DNA of 64,000 nucleotides from PoT sp049331405 (GTDB lineage: Bacteria > Planctomycetota > Planctomycetia > Isosphaerales > Isosphaeraceae), in NCBI RefSeq assembly GCF_049331405.1, contig NZ_CP186274.1, forward strand, positions 6,696,001-6,760,000, written 5' to 3'. A program made the position numbers and the translations under genes. Shown one piece after another: positions 1 through 9,372 of the stretch. The notes beneath the pieces are model-generated. The model was not told the DNA's origin and searched no databases. It worked only from the letters and a program-made list of their open reading frames with translations. Within the stretch, counting starts at the first letter, position 1. Every line of letters begins with the position of its first letter.

Positions 1-174
1 GTGCTGGTGATGGTCCCCCTGGTCTCGAGCCTCGCCGTCGCGGTGAGCTGGGCCTTCTTCTGGGGCGTCGAGCGGCACTTCCTCAACCTGCCGGTCGTCT
101 CCGGCAAGAATCAGGCGGGGATGCCACCAACGTCGAGCCCGCTTGCCGGCGAGGCTGCACCTGCCTCGACCTGA
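1..174 (+). CDS. C-terminal fragment of a membrane protein, possibly an acyltransferase-3 family enzyme
   Basis: The window opens inside an open frame that ends with TGA at 172-174, so only the last 57 residues are visible. They show a hydrophobic membrane segment followed by WGVERHFLNLP, then a short Pro/Ala/Ser-rich tail. A final helix followed by an E-R-x-F/L-x-L pattern is typical of the C-terminus of OafA/YrhL-type membrane acyltransferases, which O-acylate sugars or lipids. That family call is an inference from a short stretch. Coding potential is supported by GC-rich third positions and by the lack of stops. Confidence 0.45.
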   Translation: MLVMVPLVSSLAVAVSWAFFWGVERHFLNLPVVSGKNQAGMPPTSSPLAGEAAPAST

Positions 175-446
175 GCCTCGATTTCGGGTTGAGACGAACT
201 CGCGACTCCCTGCGTGCTACCATAGAATAAAGAGAGTGCGAGACGAACTCGCCCCCCGCCAGGCTGGCCCGCTCGTAGTAAGGCAAGAAATCGTCGAGAG
301 AAGAGCGAATAGGCTCAAGATCGCCACCAGGTGCGGCCGATGAAATCGATACGGCTGCGTCAATTTGGTCGACAAGAACCGGCCCCGGCCGACGAATAGT
401 CGAAAAACGATTCGCCGAATTTGCAACTGAGAGAAGGGGCGCGAAT

Positions 447-1175
447 ATGGGATTAGACCTGGCTCTGGGTGGGCTGGTGCTGATCATGGCCATCCGAGGC
501 TACCTCAAAGGGTTTGTCCTCCAAGCGATCCGCCTGGTGGGCCTGGTCTGCTCCGTCTATGCTGCCGACCCGATCCGTAACTACGCTAAACCCCACATCC
601 TGCCGTCGCTCCCATCCTTGCAGCCCGACCTCCTCGAGCGCGGACTCTGGTGGGGCTCGGCTATCATCACCTATCTTGTCCTGGTCGGGCTTTGCACGTT
701 GGCCGTCAAGCTCTATCGACGCCAGTCGACCGGCGTCGAGGAATCCAACCGCAACGACCAGATGGCCGGCGCATTGCTGGGGCTCGCCAAAGGGCTGATC
801 GTCGCGGCCTTCGTCGCCAACGGGTTCCAGACCCATGCGATCGAACACATCAAGAATATCCCCTGGGCCTTGAGCCAGGCGGAGAAGTCGAAGGTCCTGG
901 TTTGGAACGAGAAGTATAAGCCGGCCCCCAAGATCTGGGCCTCGCCGCCGGTGAAGATGTTCGTCGCCCACATCAAGAAGATGGGCTTCGGCAACCACGG
1001 CGAGCCCGCCGAAGACAAGCCCGCCGTCCAGACGGCCAGCCGCACCCCGCAGCTTCAGTGGTCGGCGGGCAAGGCCGAGGGGGCGGACAATGGCGACCTC
1101 GACTCCGAACTGACCGAGGCCGTCAAGTCGGTGGAAGAGGCCTTGCGGACCTCCAGGGCCGACGCCTCGAAGTGA
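447..1175 (+). CDS. CvpA-family inner membrane protein
   Basis: This 242-residue protein has a CvpA-like N-terminal half. There are four predicted membrane helices at about residues 3-20, 25-42, 66-88 and 105-122, including the RGYLKGFVLQ turn seen after the first helix in this family. The remaining 120 residues are a soluble, charged tail that ends in a Glu/Ala-rich stretch and is not part of the core family. An AGAAGGGG sequence about 7 nt upstream supports the ATG. Escherichia coli CvpA is needed for colicin V production, but most family members have no proven function. The gene stands apart, with about 270 nt upstream and a short gap to the next membrane protein on the same strand. Confidence 0.75.
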   Translation: MGLDLALGGLVLIMAIRGYLKGFVLQAIRLVGLVCSVYAADPIRNYAKPHILPSLPSLQPDLLERGLWWGSAIITYLVLVGLCTLAVKLYRRQSTGVEESNRNDQMAGALLGLAKGLIVAAFVANGFQTHAIEHIKNIPWALSQAEKSKVLVWNEKYKPAPKIWASPPVKMFVAHIKKMGFGNHGEPAEDKPAVQTASRTPQLQWSAGKAEGADNGDLDSELTEAVKSVEEALRTSRADASK

Positions 1176-1260
1176 GGTTGACCCGCCAGCAGACCTCCGG
1201 CACACTCTCGCTCGCCCGGGCCCGGATGCCTCGGATGCAGGAGTGTGCGGGAGGACCAGG

Positions 1261-3222
1261 ATGGCGCGTTCCCTGCCCCGAGGATGGGGCTTCTTCTTGA
1301 TCCTCGGCTTCTTCCTGACCCTCCGCGGCTATCACAGCCGCGACGGTGACCAGGCCTATCGCCTGCCCCTCCTGCTCCGCCAGCAAGACCCGAGCCTCTT
1401 CGAGCACGACCCCTTCGTCCGCGCCTTCGACGCCTTCAACCCCCACCGCGGCTATCTGAAGCTGCTCGAGGTCGCGAGCCTGCCTCTCGGGCTCTCCGCG
1501 GGGCTCGCTCTCCTCTTCGTCGCGACCTTCGCGCTGACCTGGCTGGGGCTGACCCGCCTGGCCCGCGCCTGCTGGCCCGAATACGGAGGGGCCGCGGCCG
1601 TGCTGACGGTCGTTCTCGTCCTCGCGGCCAAGGCGGGGAACATCGGGACGAACCACTTGTTCGAAGCCATGCTGCTCGATCGGCTCATCGGGTTTGCGCT
1701 CGGTTGGGTCGCTTTGGCGTTTGCGGTGGCGAGGCCGTCGCGGGGTTGGTGGGCGTCTCCCCTGGCTCTTGGTACGGCGGCGTTGGTTCATCCGAGCGTG
1801 GGCCTGCAACTTGGTCTGATACTCGGCGGGAGTTGGGTCGTCTGGGCCTGCCTCTCGAGGCGGGCCGGCGTGGATTGGAAGACGGCCCTGTTCGCCCTGC
1901 CGACCCTGGGCGTTGCGCTCATCCCCGGGGTGCTCTTGAATCTGGGTAGCCAGGAGCGTTTGCTGTCGGGTCTGCCGCTGGACGAGTTCCGGCTCCTGAG
2001 CCTGGAAGTCCAGGGGCCGCAGCACATGCTCCCGCACCTCTGGCGATTCCCGCAGTGGATTGCCTGGGCCTGTTTCCCCGCCTTGGGGCTTCTCTCGCTG
2101 CGTTGGACCGAGGCGGCGGAGGTTGAAGCGGCTGAGGACACGATCGACCCTTCGAAGGCTCGGTTCCGCCTAGGAGTTACCCTCGTCGTCACCCTGGTCG
2201 GCCTGGGCATGGCCTGGGTCGGGGTCGAGGTGCTCCAGGATTTGCGGATCACGCTCTTTCAGCCGTTCCGGATGGCGACGGTCTTCCGGGGCCTGGTGCT
2301 GGTGGCGTTGTCTGGGCGGTTGCTGACGCTCTGGCGCTCGGGGAGTTACCTGGATCGTTGCCGCGCGATGCTCCTGGGCGTCGGCCTGGTGGGGGATCGC
2401 GCCTTCGTCGTTGCGACCTTGTTCGACGTCTTGATCGAGGCGCTGGATCGCGTCGGAGTGGCGAATCGGACCCGGGTCGTTGCCGCAGGGATGTTCCTCG
2501 TCGTGGCACTGCGATTCCTGTCGAGGCATGACACGGAATCCGGCCACATCCCGCTGCTCGCGGGCCTTGTGTGCCTGGTGCTCGTGACCCTAGTCCAGAG
2601 GCGATGGACCCCCGCCTGGAACCGCCGCCGCGTGGCCTTTGCGCTCGTCACGGCCTGGTTTGTGCCGGTCGCAGCCCTGGTGGCGGGGGCGTTGGGAGAT
2701 ACGAAGAGCGCCTTGGTTTGCGGCCTGGTCGAGCGCTGCAGGTTCGGCGAGGTCGCCACGGATGACGTGGAGCGGCTGGCCGTCTGGTGCCGCGAGAATA
2801 CGCCGGAATCAGCGAGGTTCATCGGACCGCCGGGGCCGAAGACGTTCCGCCTCTGGTCCAGGCGTAGCCTGGCCTTCAACCGCGCGGCGAGCCCCTATCA
2901 CGCGGCCGGTTTGGCGGATTGGTCGGCTCGGTTCCGCGATCACGTCGGGTTCGATGGCTCGACGACGGAGTTCGTCCGCGCCTATCAGGTGGATCGGCAC
3001 GGGTTGGAGAAGCGCTATCAAGGGATGGGGGACGTTGAGCGTGCCCGGCTCGCCTTGCGAGAAGGAGCCGACCACGTCATCTCTGCCGCCCCCGCGCATG
3101 GCGAGGACGTCGCACGCGAGGGGCCGCTGGAGTTGCTGCACGTCGAGGGGCGTTACGCCGTCTACCGGGTTCGCCAGGACGAGGCCCTGGCGAACCGTGA
3201 TAAGTCAGATCGGCGCAACTGA
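1261..3222 (+). CDS. Large polytopic membrane protein of unknown function (DUF6798-like)
   Basis: This is a protein of 653 residues with about ten to twelve hydrophobic segments spread over the first 480 residues. A soluble C-terminal domain of roughly 170 residues ends in a short beta-rich stretch (YAVYRVRQ). The start at 1261 is chosen over the in-frame GTG at 1243 because GGGAGG sits 7 nt before the ATG. The N-terminal pattern (GYHSRDGDQAYRLPLL, then HDPFVRAFDAFNPHRGY) resembles a planctomycete membrane family I recall as DUF6798. The overall shape, many helices and a C-terminal domain, recalls glycosyltransferase-C-like proteins, but I see no catalytic motif I can name. The stop is 12 nt from the convergent end of glyA. 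Confidence 0.6.
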   Translation: MARSLPRGWGFFLILGFFLTLRGYHSRDGDQAYRLPLLLRQQDPSLFEHDPFVRAFDAFNPHRGYLKLLEVASLPLGLSAGLALLFVATFALTWLGLTRLARACWPEYGGAAAVLTVVLVLAAKAGNIGTNHLFEAMLLDRLIGFALGWVALAFAVARPSRGWWASPLALGTAALVHPSVGLQLGLILGGSWVVWACLSRRAGVDWKTALFALPTLGVALIPGVLLNLGSQERLLSGLPLDEFRLLSLEVQGPQHMLPHLWRFPQWIAWACFPALGLLSLRWTEAAEVEAAEDTIDPSKARFRLGVTLVVTLVGLGMAWVGVEVLQDLRITLFQPFRMATVFRGLVLVALSGRLLTLWRSGSYLDRCRAMLLGVGLVGDRAFVVATLFDVLIEALDRVGVANRTRVVAAGMFLVVALRFLSRHDTESGHIPLLAGLVCLVLVTLVQRRWTPAWNRRRVAFALVTAWFVPVAALVAGALGDTKSALVCGLVERCRFGEVATDDVERLAVWCRENTPESARFIGPPGPKTFRLWSRRSLAFNRAASPYHAAGLADWSARFRDHVGFDGSTTEFVRAYQVDRHGLEKRYQGMGDVERARLALREGADHVISAAPAHGEDVAREGPLELLHVEGRYAVYRVRQDEALANRDKSDRRN

Positions 3223-3234
3223 GAAGAATCCTGC

Positions 3235-4494
3235 TCAAGAGGCCGAGGTCGCCACGGCGTCGGCCGGGACGGGGTAGTCGCGGGCGAACTCGCGGATCTC
3301 GCCCCGGACGCGATTGGTGACGGCCTGGTTGTCGGGGTCGGCGAGAACCTCTACCATCCAGGCCGCGACCTGGCGGATGGCGTCTTCCTTCAGGCCGCGC
3401 GAGGTCAGCGCGGGGGTACCGACGCGGACGCCGCTCGGGTCCATCGGCTTGCGCTTATCGAACGGGATCAGGTTTTTGTTCACCGTGATCCCCGCGCGGC
3501 CGAGCGTGGCCTCGCCGATCTTGCCGGTGAGCCCGCGCGAGGTCATGTCGATCAGGACGAGGTGGTTGTCCGTCCCGCCCGAGACGAGCCGGAAGCCGGC
3601 GCGGGTCAATTCCTCCGCCATCACCTGGGCGTTGGCCACGACCTGCTTGGCGTAATCCTTGAAGTCCGGTCGCAGGGCCTCGCCGAAGCAGACCGCCTTG
3701 CCCGCGATGACGTGCATGAGCGGGCCGCCCTGCAGGCCGGGGAAGACGGCCGAGTCCAGCTTCTTGCCCCACCCTTGCTTGCACATGACGACGCCGCCAC
3801 GGGGCCCGCGCAGAGTCTTGTGCGTGGTGGTCGAGACGAAGTCGGCAACGGGCACGGGGTTCGGATGCAGGCCCCCCGCGACGAGCCCGGCGATGTGCGC
3901 CATGTCGACGAAGAAGGTCGCCCCGACCTCCTTGGCGATCTCGGCGATGCGGTCGAAGTCGATGATCCGCGAGTAGGCGCTCGCCCCCGCGAGGATCAGC
4001 TTCGGCTTGTGCTCGCGGGCCAGCGCGGCGAGGTTGTCGAGGTCGATCCGCTCGGTCTTGGGATCGACGCCGTAGCCGATCGTCGGGTACCAGCGGCCCG
4101 AGAAATTCAGCTTCATGCCGTGCGTGAGGTGGCCCCCCTGGGCCAGGTCCATCGCCAGCACCTTGTCGCCGATCTCGAGCGAGGCGAAGAAGACCGACTG
4201 GTTGGCCGAGGCCCCAGAGTGCGGCTGCACGTTGGCGTGCTCGGCGCCGAAGAGCTGCTTGAGGCGGTCGATCGCGAGCTGCTCGACCTTGTCGACGAAC
4301 TCGCAGCCGCCGTAGTAACGCTTGCCCGGCAGGCCCTCGGCGTACTTGTTGGTCAGGACCGAGCCGACGGCCTCCATCACCGCGGCGCTCGTGTAGTTCT
4401 CCGAGGCGATGAGCTCGAGCTCGTCGCGCTGGCGTTCTTCCTCAGAACGGATGGCGTCGTAGACGTCTTTGTCGTTCTGCTTCAGGAGATCCAT
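3235..4494 (-). CDS. glyA: Serine hydroxymethyltransferase
   Basis: This 419-residue protein is the normal length for bacterial GlyA. It is a PLP enzyme that interconverts serine plus tetrahydrofolate with glycine plus methylene-tetrahydrofolate in the cytosol. Visible family signatures are ELIASENY near the N-terminus, KRYYGGCE, the PHSGASANQ phosphate-binding segment at 91-99, FVDMAHIAGL at 195-204 and the PLP-lysine motif STTTHKTLRG with Lys226. The start is supported by a GAGG about 8 nt upstream. It feeds the folate C1 pool and is separate from the H4MPT island further along. No operon partner is obvious; the next minus-strand gene upstream starts about 730 nt away. Confidence 0.97.
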   Translation of the reverse strand: MDLLKQNDKDVYDAIRSEEERQRDELELIASENYTSAAVMEAVGSVLTNKYAEGLPGKRYYGGCEFVDKVEQLAIDRLKQLFGAEHANVQPHSGASANQSVFFASLEIGDKVLAMDLAQGGHLTHGMKLNFSGRWYPTIGYGVDPKTERIDLDNLAALAREHKPKLILAGASAYSRIIDFDRIAEIAKEVGATFFVDMAHIAGLVAGGLHPNPVPVADFVSTTTHKTLRGPRGGVVMCKQGWGKKLDSAVFPGLQGGPLMHVIAGKAVCFGEALRPDFKDYAKQVVANAQVMAEELTRAGFRLVSGGTDNHLVLIDMTSRGLTGKIGEATLGRAGITVNKNLIPFDKRKPMDPSGVRVGTPALTSRGLKEDAIRQVAAWMVEVLADPDNQAVTNRVRGEIREFARDYPVPADAVATSAS

Positions 4495-4576
4495 CGATCA
4501 ACCTCTGTAAGGCGAAAACATGGAGAGGTATGTTCAAAAATCGTGTTTCTGGCCGCCCCGCGTCTGCTCCCCCCGG

Positions 4577-5227
4577 TCAGCCCCGCGGCGACCAGCGCCA
4601 GCGGTAGGGGAGGCGTTGGGTCGCCGTGGCCGCGTCGATCCGGGCGAGGGCCTGGACCCGGAGCCCTCGGCGGCCGGCCTCGGCGAGCGAGGTCTGGCAG
4701 GGCTCGCCCGGGAGGAACTCGAGCCGGCCCGCGCCGAGCACGTTCCCCCCGAAGATCACCCGTGACTCGTCGGCGTCGACGATCGCCCCGGTCCCTAGCG
4801 GGACGAGGTACGTCGCGGCGAAGGCCGAGATCGGCCCCCGGCAGCGGTCGGCGGTGTCGAACTCCACCTCGACGAGCCCGGACGGCTCGCGGCGGACCGT
4901 GAGGACCGCCGAGAAGTGGTGCGGCGTCGACTGGCCCGTCAGCAGGAGCCGGGCACCTTCGTCCATCGGCTGGACGTGGATCTCTTGATAGGCGGGGCTG
5001 ACGACCCGGGTCGGGTCGCCCCCCGCGATCTCGCCTTCCATCGACTGCGCCACCTCGCGGAATCCCCCCTCGGAGGCGGGATCCGCGACTTCCAAGGTGT
5101 GGACCCAGCGCTCGCCCGACTTCAGGAAGGTCAGGCGGAGGACCGCGGCGTCGATGACGATGCGGCCCTCTTCCTGCTGGAGCCGGATGGGGGTCTCCGG
5201 GGTAGCGGGCTGTCCCTCTCCGGTCAT
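4577..5227 (-). CDS. Hypothetical protein, translationally coupled to prfB
   Basis: This 216-residue protein begins with ATG immediately after the prfB stop (TAA then ATG, no gap), so the two are almost certainly cotranscribed and coupled. The sequence is mostly predicted beta strand (RIVIDAAVLRLTFL, GLVEVEFDTADR) and has no signal peptide or membrane segment. I do not recognise a family. The composition suits a beta-sandwich domain such as those that bind carbohydrates, but no binding residues can be named. Position next to a release factor need not imply a role in translation. Confidence 0.7.
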   Translation of the reverse strand: MTGEGQPATPETPIRLQQEEGRIVIDAAVLRLTFLKSGERWVHTLEVADPASEGGFREVAQSMEGEIAGGDPTRVVSPAYQEIHVQPMDEGARLLLTGQSTPHHFSAVLTVRREPSGLVEVEFDTADRCRGPISAFAATYLVPLGTGAIVDADESRVIFGGNVLGAGRLEFLPGEPCQTSLAEAGRRGLRVQALARIDAATATQRLPYRWRWSPRG

Positions 5228-6335
5228 TTACTTCTCACCCGAAGCGGCCAGCTTCATCCGGAGATAGGCTTCGATGAAACCGTCGAGGCCCCCGTCGAGG
5301 ACGGCCCTCGGGTTCCCGACCTCGTGGCTCGTCCGCAGGTCCTTCACGAGCTGGTACGGTTGGAGCACGTACGAGCGGATCTGACTGCCGAAGCTGATCT
5401 CGCCCTTCTCGTCGTACTTCTTGGCGAAGTCGGCCTCGCGCTTCTCTTCCTCCATGCGGATGAGCTTGGCCTTGAGCTGGGCCAGCGCGTTGGCGTCGTT
5501 CTTGTGCTGCGACCGTTCGCTGCGGGACTCGGCCGCGATGCCGGTCGGCAGGTGAGTGTAGCGCACGCCCGACTCGGTCTTGTTCTGGTGCTGGCCACCA
5601 GGACCGCCGGACCGGAACGTGTCCCGCTTCAACTCGTCGTCGCGCAAGACGATGTCGATCGTATCGTCGATCTCGGGGAGGACGTCGACCGAGGCGAAGG
5701 ACGTCTGCCGACGACCCGCCGAGTCGTACGGGCTGATCCGCACGAGACGATGTACGCCCGTCTCGCACTTCAGGTAGCCGTAGGCGTACTCGCCCTTGAT
5801 GTGGATCGTCGCCACCTGGATGCCGGCGGCGCCCCCTTCTTCGCGGTCGGTGATCTGCGTCGAGAAGCCCTTCGATTCCGCCCACATGAGGTACATGCGG
5901 AGGACCATCTCGGCCCAGTCGCAGGCCTCGGTCCCGCCGGCACCGGCGTGGATCGTGATGAACGCGTTGCAGTGGTCGTTGGGGCCCCCGAGCATCGAGC
6001 GCAGCTCGAACGCCTCGAAATCCGCCTGGGCCTTCTTGGCGGCCGCACGGATCTCGTCGTCGAACTCGTCGTCCTCCGCCTCTTCGGCGAACTCGACGAG
6101 CGTCTCGAGGTCGTCGGATTGCCGAAGGAGCTCTTCGAAGGGCTTCAAGACGGCGTTGAGCGTCTTGAGCTCCTGGATGATTTCCTTGGCCTTATCCTGA
6201 TCGTTCCAGAACGCAGGACCGCCCATCTCCTGCTCGAGCTCGTCGCGGCGATCTTTTTTGTCGCCCAAGTCAAAGAGAGTCTCGTAAATGGACGATCCGC
6301 TCGATCACGCTCTTCGCGCTTCGCTTCAACTCCAT
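5228..6335 (-). CDS. prfB: Peptide chain release factor 2, with programmed +1 frameshift
   Basis: RF2 releases peptides at UGA and UAA codons. The main frame carries the GGQ loop (SGGPGGQHQNKTES) and the decoding segment ISPYDSAGRRQTSF. It lacks a proper N-terminus: its first codon at 6268 is a TTG inside helix 1. The missing start lies in another frame. ATG at 6335-6333 opens 21 codons ending in CTT (6275-6273), followed by in-frame TGA (6272-6270) and C. This is the classical CTT-TGA-C slip site. A +1 shift gives ...RDSL-DLGDKKDRR and a 368-residue protein, close to E. coli RF2 (365). The Shine-Dalgarno-like stimulator expected just before the slip site is weak here (CGAGAC). The stop abuts the next gene. 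Confidence 0.95.
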
Positions 6336-6474
6336 ATCCACGACGAAAGACTCCCGAGACTAGGGCTGTCGTTGGCGGTAAAATGGGCCGCAGCCCGGCA
6401 AACAAATTGCCGCGGCCTCGCAACGAACCATTAGACCCAATCGCCCCTGCGGCGACCAGACGAACCTCCGACTC

Positions 6475-7494
6475 TTGGACCGAACCGACCCGCATCACCG
6501 ACACCGTCCGGCGAGAGGACGCCTGGCCCCATCCCCGACCGGCGGCCTGCATCTCGGGCATGCGCGGACCTTTCTCGCGGCCTGGCTGGCGGCGCGGGCG
6601 TCTGGCGGCTCGCTGCTCATCCGGATCGAGGACCTCGACGCCTCGCGCACCCGCGGCGAGGCCAAGGCGGGCTGTCTGATTGATCTGAGCTGGCTCGGGC
6701 TCGACTGGGACGAAGGGCCCGACATCGGCGGCCCTTCCGCGCCTTATGTCCAGTCGGAACGCCTGGCGACGTACGCCGATGCGCTCGAGCGGCTCAAGGA
6801 GCGGGAGTGCGTCTACCCCTGCACCTGCACGCGAGCCGACATCGCCCGGGCTGCCTCGGCGCCTCATCTCGAGGATGAGGGGCCTGTCTATCCCGGAACC
6901 TGCGCCAGTCGATCAGCCGCGGATGCTGAGTCCCTCGGAGACCGCCCCTTCGCCTGGCGGTTCCGTGTGCCGGCCGAACCCATCGGCTGGGACGATCTTG
7001 TCATCGGTCCGACTTCAATCGACCTCTCGCGGGCGGGGGGCGACTTCATCGTGGCCCGCTCGTCGGGTCCATTCGCCTACCAACTCGCCGTGGTCGTGGA
7101 CGACGCCGCGATGGGCGTGACCCAGGTGATCCGGGGCGATGACCTCGTGGCGAGCACCCCTCGCCAGATCCTGCTCTTCGAGGCGTTCGGGTTACCTCGT
7201 CCGGAGTTCGGCCACGTCCCGCTCGTGTTCGGGGCCGACGGCCGTCGCCTCGCCAAACGCGACGGCTCGATCAAGCTCGGGACACTCCGTGAGTCCGGCC
7301 TCGATCCGAGACGCCTCATCGGCTGGCTCGCCAAATCCTGGGGGCTGGCCGAGGAGGTCATCCCCTCGACACCCGGCGATTGGGTGTCGAGATTCTCGCT
7401 CGCCCGCCTGTCCAGGGAGCCCTGGACCGTGAGCGCCGAGGCATGGCAGGAACTCCTCGGGCCGGGAGTCATCGGTCCTCCTCAGGCCGGCTGA
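6475..7494 (+). CDS. gluQ: Glutamyl-Q tRNA(Asp) synthetase
   Basis: This protein of 339 residues is a truncated paralogue of glutamyl-tRNA synthetase. It activates glutamate and attaches it to queuosine in tRNA(Asp), without an anticodon-binding domain. The signatures are RLAPSPTGGLHLGHA, with the HIGH-type motif at 26-29, and the KMSKS-type motif KRDGS at 261-265. A Cys cluster (CVYPCTC and later YPGTC) matches the zinc site of the GluQ family. The protein stops soon after the catalytic domain, as expected. The frame opens with TTG at 6475. No better start lies before the conserved APSPTG segment, so I keep it, with some doubt. It is divergent from prfB. Confidence 0.88.
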   Translation: MDRTDPHHRHRPARGRLAPSPTGGLHLGHARTFLAAWLAARASGGSLLIRIEDLDASRTRGEAKAGCLIDLSWLGLDWDEGPDIGGPSAPYVQSERLATYADALERLKERECVYPCTCTRADIARAASAPHLEDEGPVYPGTCASRSAADAESLGDRPFAWRFRVPAEPIGWDDLVIGPTSIDLSRAGGDFIVARSSGPFAYQLAVVVDDAAMGVTQVIRGDDLVASTPRQILLFEAFGLPRPEFGHVPLVFGADGRRLAKRDGSIKLGTLRESGLDPRRLIGWLAKSWGLAEEVIPSTPGDWVSRFSLARLSREPWTVSAEAWQELLGPGVIGPPQAG

Positions 7495-7498
7495 CCCC

Positions 7499-8998
7499 TC
7501 ACGCCAGGTCGTCCGCTGCGATAGGGCTTGCCGGCTTACCGAACTTGGTGTGGCGGCGGCTGTAGGCGAGGTAGATCACCAGGCCGACGGCCAGCCATAC
7601 GATGAGCCGGATCCAGTTGTCCCGGCCGAGCATGAACATCAGGCCGCCATTCACGGCGATGCCCAGGCCCGCCACGAGCGGCAAGGCGGGGACGCGGAAC
7701 GGTCGCTTGATGTCGGGGTTGGTGTAGCGAAGGATCAGCACCGCCACGCACACGATGACGAAGGCGAAGAGCGTCCCCACGCTGACGAGGTCGGCGAGGA
7801 AGTTCAGCGGGATGAGCGAGGCCCCCAGCGCCACGATGACGCCGACCAGGATCGTCGATTTCCAGGGGGTCTTGTACTTCGGATGGACGTCCCCGAAGAA
7901 GCTCTCGGGGAGCATGCCGTCGCGGGCCATGGCCATGAGGATCCGAGGCTGGCTGAGGTTGGCGACCAGCAACGAGCTCGTCAGGCCCGCGAGGATCCCG
8001 ACCGAGATCAGGCCGTTGGCGAACGTCAGGCCCTTGTGCCGGAACGCGGCGGCCAGCGGCGCCTTCACGTCGATCGACCCGTAAGGGACCATCCCGGTGA
8101 TGACGGCCGAGACCCCAATATAGAGCGTCGTGCAGATGAGCAGGGCGGCGATGATGCCGAGGGCCAGGTCGCGTTGGGGATTCCTCGCCTCCTCGGCATG
8201 CGTCGATATGGAGTCGAAGCCGATGTAGGCGAAGAAGACGCGCGAGGCCCCTTCGAACACACCGCGCCAGCCCTTCTCTTCGTGAACGAACGGCTTCCAG
8301 TTGGACGGGTCGACGTAGGCCGCGCCCACGCCGATGATCGTGAGGATGATGCCCACGTTCAGGATGACCATCGCCGCGTTGAAGCCCGCGCTCTCCCGGA
8401 TCCCCACGACGAGGATCCAGGTCACGAGGACCGTGATCAGCACCGCCGGGAGGTTGAACCAGGCATTCACGATCTCGCCCGAGGCGAGCTGGACCCGGTT
8501 CCACGAGGCCCCCGTCTGGAAGCTGAAATCCCAGGGGGCCGCCAGGAGCCTGGGATCGATCTCGATGTGGAGGAGGTGTCGCGTGAACTCGACGAAGTAG
8601 TTCGACCAGCCGTTCGCGACCGCCGCCGAGCCTATCGCGTACTCGAGCACGAGGTCCCAGCCGATGATCCAGGCGAACAGCTCGCCCAGCGTTGCATAAG
8701 CATACGTATAGGCGCTGCCCGCCACGGGCACCATGCTCGCCATCTCGGAATAGCAGAGCGCCGCGAGCCCGCAGCCGATCCCGGCGAAGAGGAACGAGAG
8801 GATGATCGCGGGGCCGGCGAAGTTGCGGGCCACCTCGCCGGTCAGGACGTAGATCCCCGCCCCGATCGTCGCCCCGACGCCGAGCGAGGTGAGGCTTATC
8901 GGGCCGAGGGCCCTGTGCAGCCGCTCCTCACCCGACATCTCGTGGATCAGCGTGTCGATCGGCTTCTTCGTGAAGAACGATGACATCATCCGTTTCAT
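7499..8998 (-). CDS. APC-superfamily amino acid permease (cationic amino acid transporter type)
   Basis: This 499-residue integral membrane protein has about twelve to fourteen helices. The first helix carries the APC substrate-site pattern GVGATIGAGIYVLTG. Helix-6-like FFAYIGFDSISTHAEEARNPQRD and the closing amphipathic end match bacterial homologues of cationic amino acid transporters (CAT/YfnA type), which take up amino acids by proton symport or exchange. The start is set at 8998 because AAGGAA lies 8 nt upstream; longer versions would add an unlikely leader. Substrate cannot be read from the sequence. It converges with gluQ, whose stop is only 4 nt away. Confidence 0.88.
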   Translation of the reverse strand: MKRMMSSFFTKKPIDTLIHEMSGEERLHRALGPISLTSLGVGATIGAGIYVLTGEVARNFAGPAIILSFLFAGIGCGLAALCYSEMASMVPVAGSAYTYAYATLGELFAWIIGWDLVLEYAIGSAAVANGWSNYFVEFTRHLLHIEIDPRLLAAPWDFSFQTGASWNRVQLASGEIVNAWFNLPAVLITVLVTWILVVGIRESAGFNAAMVILNVGIILTIIGVGAAYVDPSNWKPFVHEEKGWRGVFEGASRVFFAYIGFDSISTHAEEARNPQRDLALGIIAALLICTTLYIGVSAVITGMVPYGSIDVKAPLAAAFRHKGLTFANGLISVGILAGLTSSLLVANLSQPRILMAMARDGMLPESFFGDVHPKYKTPWKSTILVGVIVALGASLIPLNFLADLVSVGTLFAFVIVCVAVLILRYTNPDIKRPFRVPALPLVAGLGIAVNGGLMFMLGRDNWIRLIVWLAVGLVIYLAYSRRHTKFGKPASPIAADDLA

Positions 8999-9372
8999 CG
9001 ATCGAATTCCTTGTCGAAAGCCTGCGAGAGCCGCCAACGCGCCGGGCCTGGGCCAACGGCACGATGCGACGGAATGGAGGACGGATGACTCATCGGGTCA
9101 GCAGCAGCGAGGGCCGATCCCCGGATATGTCGGCGGTGGGATCGGTGCCTGGCTTGAGATCCATCGAAAAGAAGAGACCCGGGGCCAGCCTGTCTTGTCA
9201 ATGGGAAACCAGAAAGCATGATCGCTTAATAGGATTTGAAAAATATTATGAGATTGCGAGCGATCGGGTTTGTCTGCTTGAGCAAGCGAGGGCCGAGAAG
9301 GCGAGCGGCCCCGGCGATCGTTGATGCGATCCGGGGCCACTCGGCCTGGTTTTCCAGGTATCCTACGGTACG
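8999..9372. other. Non-coding gap between permease start and ceramidase-family gene end
   Basis: No gene is supported in these 374 nt. The segment should hold the permease promoter. It has an AT-rich patch at about 9220-9260, unusual for this genome. A hairpin close to the neighbouring stop is listed separately. I see no convincing paired -35/-10 boxes. Confidence 0.5.
9307..9338 (-). terminator. Hairpin downstream of the ceramidase-family gene
   Basis: GGCCCCG at 9307-9313 pairs with CGGGGCC at 9332-9338, and GATCG at 9316-9320 pairs with CGATC at 9327-9331 around a TTGATG loop, leaving a 2-nt bulge. It lies 35 nt past the stop of the minus-strand gene ending at 9373. No U tract follows, so it may be a weak or factor-dependent terminator. 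Confidence 0.4.

Noticed and set aside
4916..6679. A long plus-strand frame opposite prfB
   Set aside because: prfB has the GGQ motif and the frameshift site on the minus strand; the plus-strand product has no family features.
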